This document shows positions 1 to 9,040 of a DNA stretch of 64,000 nt, piece by piece. The stretch lies in the NCBI GenBank assembly GCA_024698505.1, contig JAILRE010000018.1:1-64000 (forward strand), given 5' to 3'. Position 1 is the stretch's first letter. Each line of letters begins with the position of its first letter. Made by a program: the position numbers and the translations under genes. The notes under the pieces were generated by a model, which was not told the DNA's origin, did no database searches, and saw only the letters and a list, made by a program, of their open reading frames with translations. Origin of the DNA: Clostridiales bacterium. Lineage in GTDB: Bacteria; Bacillota; Clostridia; Christensenellales; CAG-138.

Positions 1-1
1 T

Positions 2-240
2 ACGCCGACTCCTACACCTACGCCGACTCCTACGTCGACGCCCACGCCGACTCCGACGCCGACTCCTACGTCGACGCCGACGCCGACTCCTACGCCGACG
101 CCCACGCCGACTCCTACGCCGACGCCTACGCCGACGCCCACGCCTACGCCGACGCCCACGCTCACTCCGACGCCGACGCCCACTCCGACGCCTACGCCTA
201 CGCCGACGCCGTCGCCTACGCCGACGCCGACGCCTACTCC
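2..240 (+). repeat. Low-complexity tandem hexamer tract encoding a (Thr-Pro/Thr-Ser)n linker
   Basis: Imperfect acgccg/actcct/acgtcg hexamers; frame 2 reads [16 protein letters not shown]... with no stop and continues in frame into the ORF listed from 242. Confidence 0.9.
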
Positions 241-2920
241 GATGACGGCGCCCGTGTTCGTTGAGCTCAACGAGGTCAGGAGCTACAATCCGGGCATTGA
301 CGACGAATACGAGGATAAGTTCTATTTCTACTTCAATCTTGAGCTTAACGATATCGATACCTCCGAACCGGTCACGGCCAAGCTCCAATACGCCGATATA
401 GGCAGCGAGGACTGGGAAGACTGTCCGATGCTCGGCGAGAGCGTGCTCACAGCCGTTTTCGATGGCGACGATACGTATTGGTCGTGCGAGGACCTTGTGT
501 TCGATATCTATACGCTCGAGTATAAGGGAGCGATCGGCTTGATGAAGCAGGCGAGGATCCTCGTAGAATTCACATACCTTGACGGCAGCGAGGATTCCGT
601 TTTGTCCACAGAGCTCTACAGCCTCTTCATCTACAGGGGAGATTATATCCATACTGTCTCCTCGAGTTATGAGGATGGCGTCATATCATGCACGTTCAGG
701 GTCGATACAGCTCTGGTGCTCGATCTCACAAAGCTCGAGCTGACTCAGCTCACGCTGACGAGATACCGCGAAGGCGAATACTATAATATGCAGGACATCA
801 TTAATGACGCCGATATCTCCGAGTTTGCCGAGGACGGCATGTTTAGGGTGACCTATACTCCGACTGAGCCGCTCGATCCCGATGATATCAACGACGTTAT
901 CGTCGCCTTCGATTACTCCGATCATAACGATTTCATCTACTGGCACTCCGCGGGGTTCGCGTCTCTGGACGTCCCGGTCACATTCACCGCACCCACGCTG
1001 GACAGTGCGGTCGTTCTTCAGGATGACGGATTCAGCTATGTTCCGATCACCGTGACAGTTGCCGACGGCACGATGTACGGCGATCTTACAGCGACGCTTG
1101 AGTATTGGAACGGCAGCGGTTACGAGCTGTTCGAGGATGACAGCGGCGATATGACCATTAATACCATCTCACTGAGCCGGTCCGACAGCACGACATCATG
1201 GGTGACGGAGCCATCTTCCGGCGACTGCCTTATAGCCGAGCTTTCAGATCCCGACGGCTACGGCTTCTTCCGCGTATCTCTGCAATACGTCGACGACACA
1301 GGCCTCACGCAGTATGTCTACAGCGAACCCTTCGTCGTTTATCAGGGCACCTATGTCCGGCCCGACGAAGAAGAGAGCATAGAGGTCGGCGACGGCTACT
1401 TCTACGCCACCTACCGTATAGATCCGGATCTGGTGGATCCCGAAAAAGTGGACACTGTCGAATTCTCCGCGACTTCCATCAGCGGAGCTGATATCCTGAA
1501 CGAGATCGAATGGTTCGAGATCCATGCCGATACAGGCGAGGTTAGCGTCCGCGGTCAGATCAGCTATGCGGGCGCCGGTACCGACGAGTATTTCATCGCG
1601 ACGGTCAAGCTGCTTTATACGAATACCGAAGCCGGTCCCGTTACCGTCGAATGGGAAGCTGAATCGAGCGTTGAGATCGTGATCGAATACGGTTACTCCG
1701 GAGGTATCCCGCCAGAGGTCGTCAGCTCGGAAGTCATAAATCTCGATTCGACTTTCTACGTGACTTTCTCCCTGCTCATGAACGACGCGGAGGAGGTCAC
1801 GGCAAGGCTTTACCGAGCTGTGGGCGTAGACAGCTATGAATTCAACGAGTGCGATGCTAGCTTCGGCACGGCCGAGCTCTATTGCTCCATCGTATCCGAT
1901 CCCTTAGAATACTGGAACACTTCGCCGGAAGACGCGTGCCTTTCATACGACGCGAGCTTAGAATACGGTGTTCCGGGGCTCTTCTACTGGTTCTATATCG
2001 AGTTCGAGTGCACGATGCCCGACGGTTCGGTAGAGTACGTATACAGCGACGACATTCCGGCCTACTTGGGATCGTTCTTCGTCGAAGCTACGGAGTACGC
2101 GGTCGCCGCTTACAATCCGGTAACGCAGGAGTTCAGCAGCTCATGGTTGATTAACAGAAACCTCGCTCCGGATCTTTCAAAGGTCAGCGTGGAGCGCGTA
2201 GTTATCGTTCCCGGTTCCGATTCGGCCACAGAAGTTGAGCTGCCGAGCAGCTGCGTGTCATTCAACTCATACGATCCGGAGTATGATTACGAGGCATATG
2301 TCTTTGCCGAGGGAGTGACACTCGCCGGCTCTTCCGAATGGACGCTGGAACTGACCCTTTCCTATAACGGCGAACGCTTCATATGGACTTCGACTCAGTC
2401 CATGGTCGTCGCAGAGCTCACCAAGTCGATCCAAAATGTCAAGCAATATCAAAACATACCCCAATGGGGCAAGCAGGAGGTTTATCATGAAGAAAAAAAG
2501 CAACGCCAAAACCTATATCGGGATCGTTATAGCGGCGATCCTGGTGCTGCTGCTGGCAAATCCAAAATGGCTTCCCATTTCGGAGAGCCTCAAAAACGCA
2601 GTCAGCGAGATGGAAGCGACTCATTTGCTCCTAAAGGGGGATACGCACGCCACCATCGCTCACCTTATTACACTGTTGCTGGCTCTGGTCATCGTCTGGC
2701 TGATCTATCAGGTGCTCAAGCTGATACTTACCTTCATAGGCAAGAGAGGAGGCAGGGTCCAGAGTGTGACGAGCCTGATCTCCGGCCTGCTCAAATACGT
2801 CGCTGTCATCGCGGCGGTCGTCTGGGGCCTCAGCATACTCGGCATCAACACCACGGCGGTACTGGCCGGCGTCGGCATAGTCGGCCTGATATTGGGCTTC
2901 GGCGCGCAGAGTCTCATTGA
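2..2920 (+). CDS. C-terminal part of a large acidic repetitive extracellular protein (5' end outside window; native stop probably near 2440-2490)
   Basis: Frame open from the window edge through the TP linker; beta-rich, Asp/Glu-rich repeats up to about 2430; the last ~145 codons lie out of frame over mscS and look non-native. Confidence 0.7.
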   Translation, partial: TPTPTPTPTPTSTPTPTPTPTPTSTPTPTPTPTPTPTPTPTPTPTPTPTPTPTLTPTPTPTPTPTPTPTPSPTPTPTPTPMTAPVFVELNEVRSYNPGIDDEYEDKFYFYFNLELNDIDTSEPVTAKLQYADIGSEDWEDCPMLGESVLTAVFDGDDTYWSCEDLVFDIYTLEYKGAIGLMKQARILVEFTYLDGSEDSVLSTELYSLFIYRGDYIHTVSSSYEDGVISCTFRVDTALVLDLTKLELTQLTLTRYREGEYYNMQDIINDADISEFAEDGMFRVTYTPTEPLDPDDINDVIVAFDYSDHNDFIYWHSAGFASLDVPVTFTAPTLDSAVVLQDDGFSYVPITVTVADGTMYGDLTATLEYWNGSGYELFEDDSGDMTINTISLSRSDSTTSWVTEPSSGDCLIAELSDPDGYGFFRVSLQYVDDTGLTQYVYSEPFVVYQGTYVRPDEEESIEVGDGYFYATYRIDPDLVDPEKVDTVEFSATSISGADILNEIEWFEIHADTGEVSVRGQISYAGAGTDEYFIATVKLLYTNTEAGPVTVEWEAESSVEIVIEYGYSGGIPPEVVSSEVINLDSTFYVTFSLLMNDAEEVTARLYRAVGVDSYEFNECDASFGTAELYCSIVSDPLEYWNTSPEDACLSYDASLEYGVPGLFYWFYIEFECTMPDGSVEYVYSDDIPAYLGSFFVEATEYAVAAYNPVTQEFSSSWLINRNLAPDLSKVSVERVVIVPGSDSATEVELPSSCVSFNSYDPEYDYEAYVFAEGVTLAGSSEWTLELTLSYNGERFIWTSTQSMVVAELTKSIQNVKQYQNIPQWGKQEVYHEEKKQRQNLYRDRYSGDPGAAAGKSKMASHFGEPQKRSQRDGSDSFAPKGGYARHHRSPYYTVAGSGHRLADLSGAQADTYLHRQERRQGPECDEPDLRPAQIRRCHRGGRLGPQHTRHQHHGGTGRRRHSRPDIGLRRAESH

Positions 2921-3419
2921 GGATATCATCACCGGCACATTCATAATTTTCGAGAACCAGTACAGCGTGGGAGATATAATAATCCTTGATGATTTCCGAG
3001 GCACCGTTCGCAGTATCGGCGTGCGCACAACGGTCATAGAAGACGCCGGCGGTAACCTTAAGGTCGTCAACAACTCCGATATCCGCAATTTCCAGAATCG
3101 CTCCCGCAATAATTCCGTAGCGCTCGTAGTGGTAAGCGTCGCATACAGCACCGACCTCAAAAAGCTCGAGGCCATGCTGGATGAATCCCTGCCCGCTCTG
3201 AAGAATCAGCATCCCGAGCTGTATCTCACAAAGCCCCGCTATCTGGGTGTGGAGAAGCTCGGCGACAGCGGTATAGATCTCAAGTTCGCCGCGGACGTCA
3301 CCGAGGAGAACGTCTTCAACGGTCAACGCATGCTCGCAAGAGATCTGAAGATACTCTTCGACGAGAAGGGCGTGGAGATCCCGTTCCCGCAGGTCGTAGT
3401 GCACAAAGCGGAGGAGTAA
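2487..3419 (+). CDS. Mechanosensitive ion channel family protein (MscS-like)
   Basis: [14 protein letters not shown]..., TM segments and MscS core '[36 protein letters not shown]'; AGGAGG upstream of ATG at 2487. Confidence 0.9.
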   Translation: MKKKSNAKTYIGIVIAAILVLLLANPKWLPISESLKNAVSEMEATHLLLKGDTHATIAHLITLLLALVIVWLIYQVLKLILTFIGKRGGRVQSVTSLISGLLKYVAVIAAVVWGLSILGINTTAVLAGVGIVGLILGFGAQSLIEDIITGTFIIFENQYSVGDIIILDDFRGTVRSIGVRTTVIEDAGGNLKVVNNSDIRNFQNRSRNNSVALVVVSVAYSTDLKKLEAMLDESLPALKNQHPELYLTKPRYLGVEKLGDSGIDLKFAADVTEENVFNGQRMLARDLKILFDEKGVEIPFPQVVVHKAEE

Positions 3420-3483
3420 TCCTTAAGACGCGATCATATGACCTGAAGTGAAAGCGCCTGTTTTGCTCATTAACAATAATGAT

Positions 3484-3508
3484 CCCCCGGCGGAGCCGGG
3501 GGTATTTC
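3484..3508 (+). terminator. Intrinsic terminator-like hairpin after mscS
   Basis: CCCCCGGC-GGA-GCCGGGGG followed by a T-rich stretch. Confidence 0.6.
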
Positions 3509-3580
3509 ATTTTCGGGCATAGCCCTCATAATACTGGCGGCCCACACGTGGGCATAGAGTGCCTGCCAGCACGCAAAGGA

Positions 3581-4051
3581 TTACTTGCTACCCGTAAACG
3601 GGTCCCTCGGGTCAAACATGCTTAGCTGATCCGTTTCCTTGTCGATCTTCAATTGGTTTTGTATGTATTCTTTTATTGCAGATGTGTTCTTCCCTGCCGT
3701 GTCTACATAGTAGCCACGGCACCAAAATTCGCGGTTTCGGTATGCAAACTTCATGTTCCCAAATTTCTGGAATATTATCAGACTACTCTTCCCCTTCAGG
3801 TATCCCATAAATCCCGAAACGCTCATTTTGGGCGGTATGCTCAGCAGCAGGTGTATGTGGTCCGGGCATACTTCGCCCTCTATTATCTCTACTCCTTTCC
3901 ACTGGCATAGTTGTCTTATTATCTCTCTTATTTCGGCACGCTTTTCTTCATAGAATACTTTTCTTCTATACTTCGGTGCAAACACAACATGGTATTTGCA
4001 ATTCCACTTGGTATGTGCTAAAGTGTTACTGTCATTATTTTGCTTCTGCAT
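3581..4051 (-). CDS. tnpA: IS200/IS605 family transposase TnpA
   Basis: 156 aa; 'WNCKYHVVFAPKYRRKVFY', HUH motif 'DHIHLLLSIPP', catalytic-Tyr region 'CRGYYVDTAGKNTSAIKEYIQNQ'. Confidence 0.95.
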   Translation of the reverse strand: MQKQNNDSNTLAHTKWNCKYHVVFAPKYRRKVFYEEKRAEIREIIRQLCQWKGVEIIEGEVCPDHIHLLLSIPPKMSVSGFMGYLKGKSSLIIFQKFGNMKFAYRNREFWCRGYYVDTAGKNTSAIKEYIQNQLKIDKETDQLSMFDPRDPFTGSK

Positions 4052-4060
4052 TTTAATGTC

Positions 4061-4119
4061 CTCCTGATGTGTTTTCAGCGTAACTGGCAGGTCACGCTCT
4101 TACTTTAACACATCAGGAG
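4061..4119 (-). promoter_or_regulatory. Inverted repeat in the tnpA 5' leader that can sequester the Shine-Dalgarno
   Basis: CTCCTGATGTGTT (4061-4073) and AACACATCAGGAG (4107-4119) are perfect 13-bp complements; the AGGAG of tnpA lies in one arm. Confidence 0.75.
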
Positions 4120-4191
4120 TTTTTTGTAACTGTCTCACCGGTAAACCTTTACGGAACCCCGCCACTATGGCGGGGTTTTCGAGATACAACA

Positions 4192-4219
4192 AAAAAAGCA
4201 CCCATCGGGTGCTTTTTGT
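4192..4219. terminator. Bidirectional intrinsic terminator
   Basis: AAAAAAAGCACCC-ATC-GGGTGCTTTTT. Confidence 0.8.
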
Positions 4220-4407
4220 TGGTATGAGAAAAGACATTCGAACTCTTCATCGAAAACGCTTTACGTTTTCTCAGCGAAGGCGAAGATCGCTGATGAGATA
4301 TCAAGTTACGTCCTGCGCGAATGGAGAATTCAAGTTATCTTGCCCGCACATCTCAGCCTTGAATCCGGGTTTCCCGAGGCTTATATTACAGGCGGAACGA
4401 AGGCTTA

Positions 4408-5289
4408 TTATTCCTCCAGATACGCCTCCAAATACCTTCTGCAGCCTTCCGTGGGGTCAAGGCCTGCGCCGGTGTTTTCGATCATATGCCTTATGATCTG
4501 AGTCGGTATAACGAGATTATCGGTCTTCATTTCCTTTTTATGTGAACGTGCCATGTTTTCAACTACTTCGGTCATATCGGCGCCGCTGTATGCTTTTCTG
4601 CAAAGCGCGGCGTCCCTTTTTCTTTGAAGGCTGCAGCATTTATCATGTCCCAGACGCAGGAGCGCGGCGATGCCGTAGGTCAGCGGCAGTATTGCGATAA
4701 GCGAGATCCAGATGGGGATCCGCGTGGCGAAGCCGTAGAAGTCGTTCCAGCCGCCCTTATCCTCGCCTATGAATACCACCATGACGAGATAGACCATAGC
4801 GTATATGAATACGGGTATCAGAGCGAGGAACGATTCTTTCAAACGGATGAGATGGCTCTTTATGAAACAGCAGAAGGTGACGATGGAGAGGACGGGGCAG
4901 ACGCCGTGCAGGAAGAATCGGGAGCCCGTGAATATCAGCACGAATCCCTTGACCGGAGCCAGTATGCAGAGCGATACAAGGAATGTAAGCGAAACGGCGG
5001 TCACGGCGATATGCATCAGCACGACGATCCAGTCCGGCAGATGATAATACCCCGTTCGGAGTCCGTCGATCGTGTACGGGATGCAGAGCAGCATGGTAAG
5101 GCCGGCCAGAATGTTGGAATCCACCGTGAACATACAGAACGTTCGGATGCCCATATGGTCGAAGTTTTCATCGAACAGGGTAACAAGGTTCATTGTCACG
5201 CCGACACAGACGCATACGGCAACGACGACGGCGCCTATCAAGGCGAAAAGACATTGGCCTCGGTTGCTCCGGATTACGGGATCGTTCAT
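4408..5289 (-). CDS. Polytopic integral membrane protein of unknown function
   Basis: Many hydrophobic segments ('TFCMFTVDSNILAGLTMLLCIPYTIDGL', 'GSRFFLHGVCPVLSIVTFCCFI'); likely start MNDPVIRSN at 5289. Confidence 0.7.
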   Translation of the reverse strand: MNDPVIRSNRGQCLFALIGAVVVAVCVCVGVTMNLVTLFDENFDHMGIRTFCMFTVDSNILAGLTMLLCIPYTIDGLRTGYYHLPDWIVVLMHIAVTAVSLTFLVSLCILAPVKGFVLIFTGSRFFLHGVCPVLSIVTFCCFIKSHLIRLKESFLALIPVFIYAMVYLVMVVFIGEDKGGWNDFYGFATRIPIWISLIAILPLTYGIAALLRLGHDKCCSLQRKRDAALCRKAYSGADMTEVVENMARSHKKEMKTDNLVIPTQIIRHMIENTGAGLDPTEGCRRYLEAYLEE

Positions 5290-5420
5290 AGATGCATCCT
5301 TTCTCGTTTGATCGAACGGATCATTAAAGACGGGTATTGTTTGCACTAATTACAATACCACAAAATACCCCATAAATCAACACGTGACGCCCAACAGCCG
5401 CTCCGGACGCCGCCGCGGTA

Positions 5421-5449
5421 TTGTCAATTGATCATACTTATGATATAAT
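5421..5449 (+). promoter_or_regulatory. SigA-type promoter for the M29 aminopeptidase gene
   Basis: TTGTCA - 17 nt - TATAAT. Confidence 0.75.
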
Positions 5450-5508
5450 CGAAAAAACGGATCCGCAGATACTTCGCGGCGCCGCAATGCAATAAAAGGA
5501 GATACAAA

Positions 5509-6732
5509 ATGAAACAGACCATTCTGCGCAAGTACGCCCGACTTATAGCGCGTGTAGGCGCAAACATCCAGAAGGGACAGGAAGTCATAATCACCTGCGA
5601 TCTCGACCAGCCCAAATTCGTGGAGCTGCTCGTTGACGAGTGCTACAAGGCCGGCGCGAAGAAAGTCACGGTCAGGTTCAATTATCAGCCTCTTGAGAAG
5701 CTGCATGTCCGTCATCAGACGGTCACGACGATGGCAAAGGTGGAGGAGTGGGAGAAGGCGCGTCTGCAGTTCTACGTGGATACTCTGCCCTGCAGGATCT
5801 ATCTCGCTTCCGAGGATCCCGACGGACTGAAGGGTATCAATCAGAAGAAGATCGCAAAGGCCAATCAGAAGAGCTGGCCTATCATAAAGCCCTATTCCGA
5901 TGCGATGGATAACAAGTATCAGTGGTGCATCGCGGCTGTTCCCGGCGCCGCGTGGGCCAAGAAGCTCTTCCCGGAGCTTCCCAAGGGCAGGGCAATCGAA
6001 AAGCTGTGGGAGGCGATACTCTTCACTTCCCGCGTTACCGAGGATCCCGTCGCGGCTTGGGACGCCCATAATAAGGATCTGCACGACCGCTGCGCTTACC
6101 TCAACAGCCTGGGCATTTCCGAACTGCACTATAAGGGCGACAACGGCACCGATCTTACAGTCGGCATGATCCCCGAGGCCGAATTCAAGGGCGGCGGAGA
6201 TACCAGTCTTAAGGGCATATTCTTCAACCCCAACATCCCCACAGAGGAATGCTTCACCTCCCCGATGCGCGGCAAGGCTGAAGGTATCGTTTACGCTACC
6301 AAGCCCCTTTCCTATCAGGGCGAGCTGATCGAAAACTTCAGCGTCCGCTTTGAAAACGGCAAGGCCGTCGAGGTGCACGCCGATAGGAACGAGGAGCTTC
6401 TCAAGCAGATGATCTCAATGGACGAAGGCGCCGCTTATCTTGGCGAATGCGCGCTGGTTCCCGTTAATTCGCCCATCTCCGAATCCGGCTTGCTCTTCTA
6501 CGAGACCCTCTTCGATGAGAACGCCGCCTGCCATCTGGCGCTCGGCATGGGCTTCGCAGATACCATCAAGGGCTTCGAGAACAAGACTCTCGACGAATGC
6601 CGCGAAATGGGCATCAACGACTCCATGATCCACGTTGATTTCATGATCGGCTACGAGGGCCTCGATATCGACGCCATAACGAAGGACGGAAAGACCATTC
6701 CCGTATTCCGCAAAGGCAAGTGGGCTTTCTGA
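5509..6732 (+). CDS. Aminopeptidase, M29 (AmpS/PepS-like) family
   Basis: Full-length ORF with 'DNGTDLTVGMIPEAEFKGGGDTS', 'NPNIPTEECFTSP', 'GECALVP', 'HLALGMGF', 'HVDFMIG'. Confidence 0.9.
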   Translation: MKQTILRKYARLIARVGANIQKGQEVIITCDLDQPKFVELLVDECYKAGAKKVTVRFNYQPLEKLHVRHQTVTTMAKVEEWEKARLQFYVDTLPCRIYLASEDPDGLKGINQKKIAKANQKSWPIIKPYSDAMDNKYQWCIAAVPGAAWAKKLFPELPKGRAIEKLWEAILFTSRVTEDPVAAWDAHNKDLHDRCAYLNSLGISELHYKGDNGTDLTVGMIPEAEFKGGGDTSLKGIFFNPNIPTEECFTSPMRGKAEGIVYATKPLSYQGELIENFSVRFENGKAVEVHADRNEELLKQMISMDEGAAYLGECALVPVNSPISESGLLFYETLFDENAACHLALGMGFADTIKGFENKTLDECREMGINDSMIHVDFMIGYEGLDIDAITKDGKTIPVFRKGKWAF

Positions 6733-6828
6733 TAAGCCTGCCCGCAAGCGCCTATCGCCGGATGCGGCCGCGGTGATTTCGGGAAAACGCCGCGGGGATG
6801 CTTCGGCCGCTTGAAAGGAATACAGACA

Positions 6829-6868
6829 AACGAACCTCCTCCGCCGATAATGGGCAGGGGAGGTTTTC
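6829..6868 (+). terminator. Candidate intrinsic terminator
   Basis: GAACCTCC ... GGAGGTTTTCTTTT. Confidence 0.5.
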
Positions 6869-6928
6869 TTTTACAGGACGCCTCCTGCGAATAGCGGCAG
6901 GATGACCGAAGAATCGCCGCAAACGCTA

Positions 6929-6962
6929 TTGCCAAGCGAGATAGGATATGGTATAATATACC
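6929..6962 (+). promoter_or_regulatory. SigA-type promoter whose -10 lies in a perfect small palindrome
   Basis: TTGCCA (6929-6934) - 17 nt - TATAAT (6952-6957); GGTATA-A-TATACC at 6950-6962. Confidence 0.6.
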
Positions 6963-7083
6963 AAATCGGGAATGAACGGCCGATATTTCTCGTTTCATTG
7001 TCAAAGGATCCGTACAGTATTGGCTTTTTGAACGAACAGACCCCGCCGTTTATCCCGAATCATCAGAACGTGGAGGGAAAGTT

Positions 7084-7704
7084 ATGCAGACCGATCGCAT
7101 TGAAAAAGAAGACGGCAGATTCCGCTGGCGCTATGAGATGAGTCTTTTCAAAAACCCGACGGTGTTTCTGAACGTCGCGAAGGCGCTGCTCATCGCCGTA
7201 GCCATCACGATGGTCATTATCGGGTTCATTTTCCTGATCGCCGATGGCTTCTCCGCGGAAAGCTTCAAATTCTTCGGGAAGCTCACGCTCATTATGCTCG
7301 GCATTTTCGCCGTGCTGCTCGTTTTGGGATATCTCCTATATGCCGCGATAATGGGCGGGAATTACGTCGTCGACTTTGAGATGGACGATAAGATCCTCAT
7401 TCACGCGCAGTGCCCCAAGCAGGCCAAGAAGGCGAAAGCGATCGGCGCGGCGACCGTTGTCGCCGGTATGCTCGCTCACAACAGAGGCGCCGTCAGCGCG
7501 GGCTTCAACGCTGCGGCAAGGTCTGTTTCGTCGGTCGAATTCGATTCCGTCAAAAAGGTCGTCGTTGATAAGAAGAGAAGCGTCATAAAGCTTCGCAGCA
7601 TTGGCTGGAACGAAGCCTACGCAGATGGGGAAGATTTCGACTTTGTTGCCGATTGGATCTCCTCGCATATCCCCGAGAAGGCGGAATTGGTGGTGAAGGA
7701 ATGA
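7084..7704 (+). CDS. Membrane protein of unknown function
   Basis: Two strong TM segments and a basic/alanine-rich cytoplasmic region; downstream ORF overlaps by ATGA. Confidence 0.75.
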   Translation: MQTDRIEKEDGRFRWRYEMSLFKNPTVFLNVAKALLIAVAITMVIIGFIFLIADGFSAESFKFFGKLTLIMLGIFAVLLVLGYLLYAAIMGGNYVVDFEMDDKILIHAQCPKQAKKAKAIGAATVVAGMLAHNRGAVSAGFNAAARSVSSVEFDSVKKVVVDKKRSVIKLRSIGWNEAYADGEDFDFVADWISSHIPEKAELVVKE

Positions 7705-8192
7705 AAAGGCTCAAGTCAGTATTAGCCGCTTTGCTTATCGTCTCCGCAGCCCTCGTTTTCTGCGGCTGTTCGCTGTTCATCGCAAAGCCGGACAACAAAC
7801 CCTACGAGCCGGATATTCCCGCGCCTTCGCCGCATGACGGCCTGTTCGTTTCCGAGCACGGCACCCTGCGCTTTTTCGGGGACGGCAAGAGGGTGGTATT
7901 CGATTTCGATGAGGAGCTCGCGAAGCTGACGGGTCTTCCTGCGGGCGAACAGGAAGGCGCTTATGAGTTCCTGAGCGGAGACCTTCCGCCGCATGGAAGC
8001 ATGCCCATTCGTTACGACGTAGCGCACGAGCTCAGGATCTCGTTGGGTGAGACGTCCGTAGTTATCCAGCTGGGGATAGCTTCGGAGGACGGAAAAACCG
8101 CCTCCTCCGGCGTGGGAACTGTGACGGAGGAGAGGATACCTTTGCTCTTTTCCGCGGACAAAAACTTCTCCGTCATATTCAAAAAGGAATGA
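7701..8192 (+). CDS. Small putative lipoprotein
   Basis: MKRLKSVLAALLIVSAALVFCGC signal with lipobox-like VFCGC; ATGA overlap with the upstream gene. Confidence 0.75.
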   Translation: MKRLKSVLAALLIVSAALVFCGCSLFIAKPDNKPYEPDIPAPSPHDGLFVSEHGTLRFFGDGKRVVFDFDEELAKLTGLPAGEQEGAYEFLSGDLPPHGSMPIRYDVAHELRISLGETSVVIQLGIASEDGKTASSGVGTVTEERIPLLFSADKNFSVIFKKE

Positions 8193-8382
8193 CGAAATAC
8201 GCGCAGGGAATCGGTAAGTACCGGGATCGCCCGATCCCGCCGCGCATAATTGATCGCATAATTTAAAAGCATGGCACGGAGTATCGCTCCGAAGCCATGC
8301 TTTTCGTTTGTCTTTTGCTTTAGCCGGAAGGCGGGGAGATCCCGCGCAGTTCAGCATGATGACTGCCGGCTCTTTTATAAGA

Positions 8383-8874
8383 TCATTTGCTGAGCTCCAT
8401 ATAAACGGAGATCGGCTCTTCTTCCTCTTCGGAGATAAGATATGCGGGCATCGGTTTGCGCTCGAATCCGAGTCTCTCATATAATGCTATGGCTTTTTCG
8501 TTTTCGGGATTGGGATCCACCCAGACCTTTTCGGCTCCGTTTCCGAATGCCTGGTCTATTGCGTATGAAAGCGCTTTTGTCGCGATCCCGCGTCCTCGGG
8601 CAAATTTGTACAGCTTGATATCTACCGCGGCGCTGCTGCCGTGCTCCCTGTCGATCTGATAGAACGTTTCTCCGCAGAAGACGCCGTCCTCAAATATGCA
8701 GAAGTGGTTTATGGCCGGTCTGTTCGTTTCTATCCATTTGATCCAGTTCTGCATTTCCTTATCGGATTCATGCAGCCCGTCGGGGAATCCGACAAAGCGC
8801 ATAACGTCCCCGTCCGCCCAAAGAAGCTGAACTTCCCTGAGGTTATCCTCGGTGGTTTCCTTTATTTTTATCAT
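8383..8874 (-). CDS. GNAT family N-acetyltransferase
   Basis: 'DIKLYKFARGRGIATKALSYAIDQAFG...VWVDPNPENEKAIALYERLGFERK'. Confidence 0.9.
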   Translation of the reverse strand: MIKIKETTEDNLREVQLLWADGDVMRFVGFPDGLHESDKEMQNWIKWIETNRPAINHFCIFEDGVFCGETFYQIDREHGSSAAVDIKLYKFARGRGIATKALSYAIDQAFGNGAEKVWVDPNPENEKAIALYERLGFERKPMPAYLISEEEEEPISVYMELSK

Positions 8875-8980
8875 GAACTCGCCTCCGATCTCTTATGGTT
8901 TCTGCCGACAGTATATCATTATGCTCGTTGTTTTTCAATAGCATTGATCGAATGGCGTGTTTTCGCCCTCTTGCGTGTCG

Positions 8981-9009
8981 TTGACAATTATGCTTTGATA
9001 AACTATAAT
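8981..9009 (+). promoter_or_regulatory. Full-consensus SigA promoter
   Basis: TTGACA - 17 nt - TATAAT, 32 nt before the ATG at 9041. Confidence 0.85.
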
Positions 9010-9040
9010 CAAAACTAGATTTATAACGGAGGTTGATGAA

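Larger units (their letters stand above)
3505..4180 (-). mobile_element. IS200/IS605-superfamily single-ORF insertion sequence (approximate bounds)
   Basis: HUH Y1 transposase flanked by hairpins: GCCCA-CACG-TGGGC near 3541-3554 and CCCCGCC-ACTAT-GGCGGGG near 4157-4175; exact cleavage sites not determined. Confidence 0.7.

Noticed and set aside
1-240. Short-period repeat as a possible CRISPR array or intergenic satellite
   Set aside because: Units are 6 bp with no spacers and in frame with a downstream ORF; it encodes a Thr-Pro linker.
4167-4496. 109-aa plus-strand ORF MAGFSRYNKK...
   Set aside because: Runs through two hairpins and into the antisense of the membrane-protein gene; no RBS or domain.
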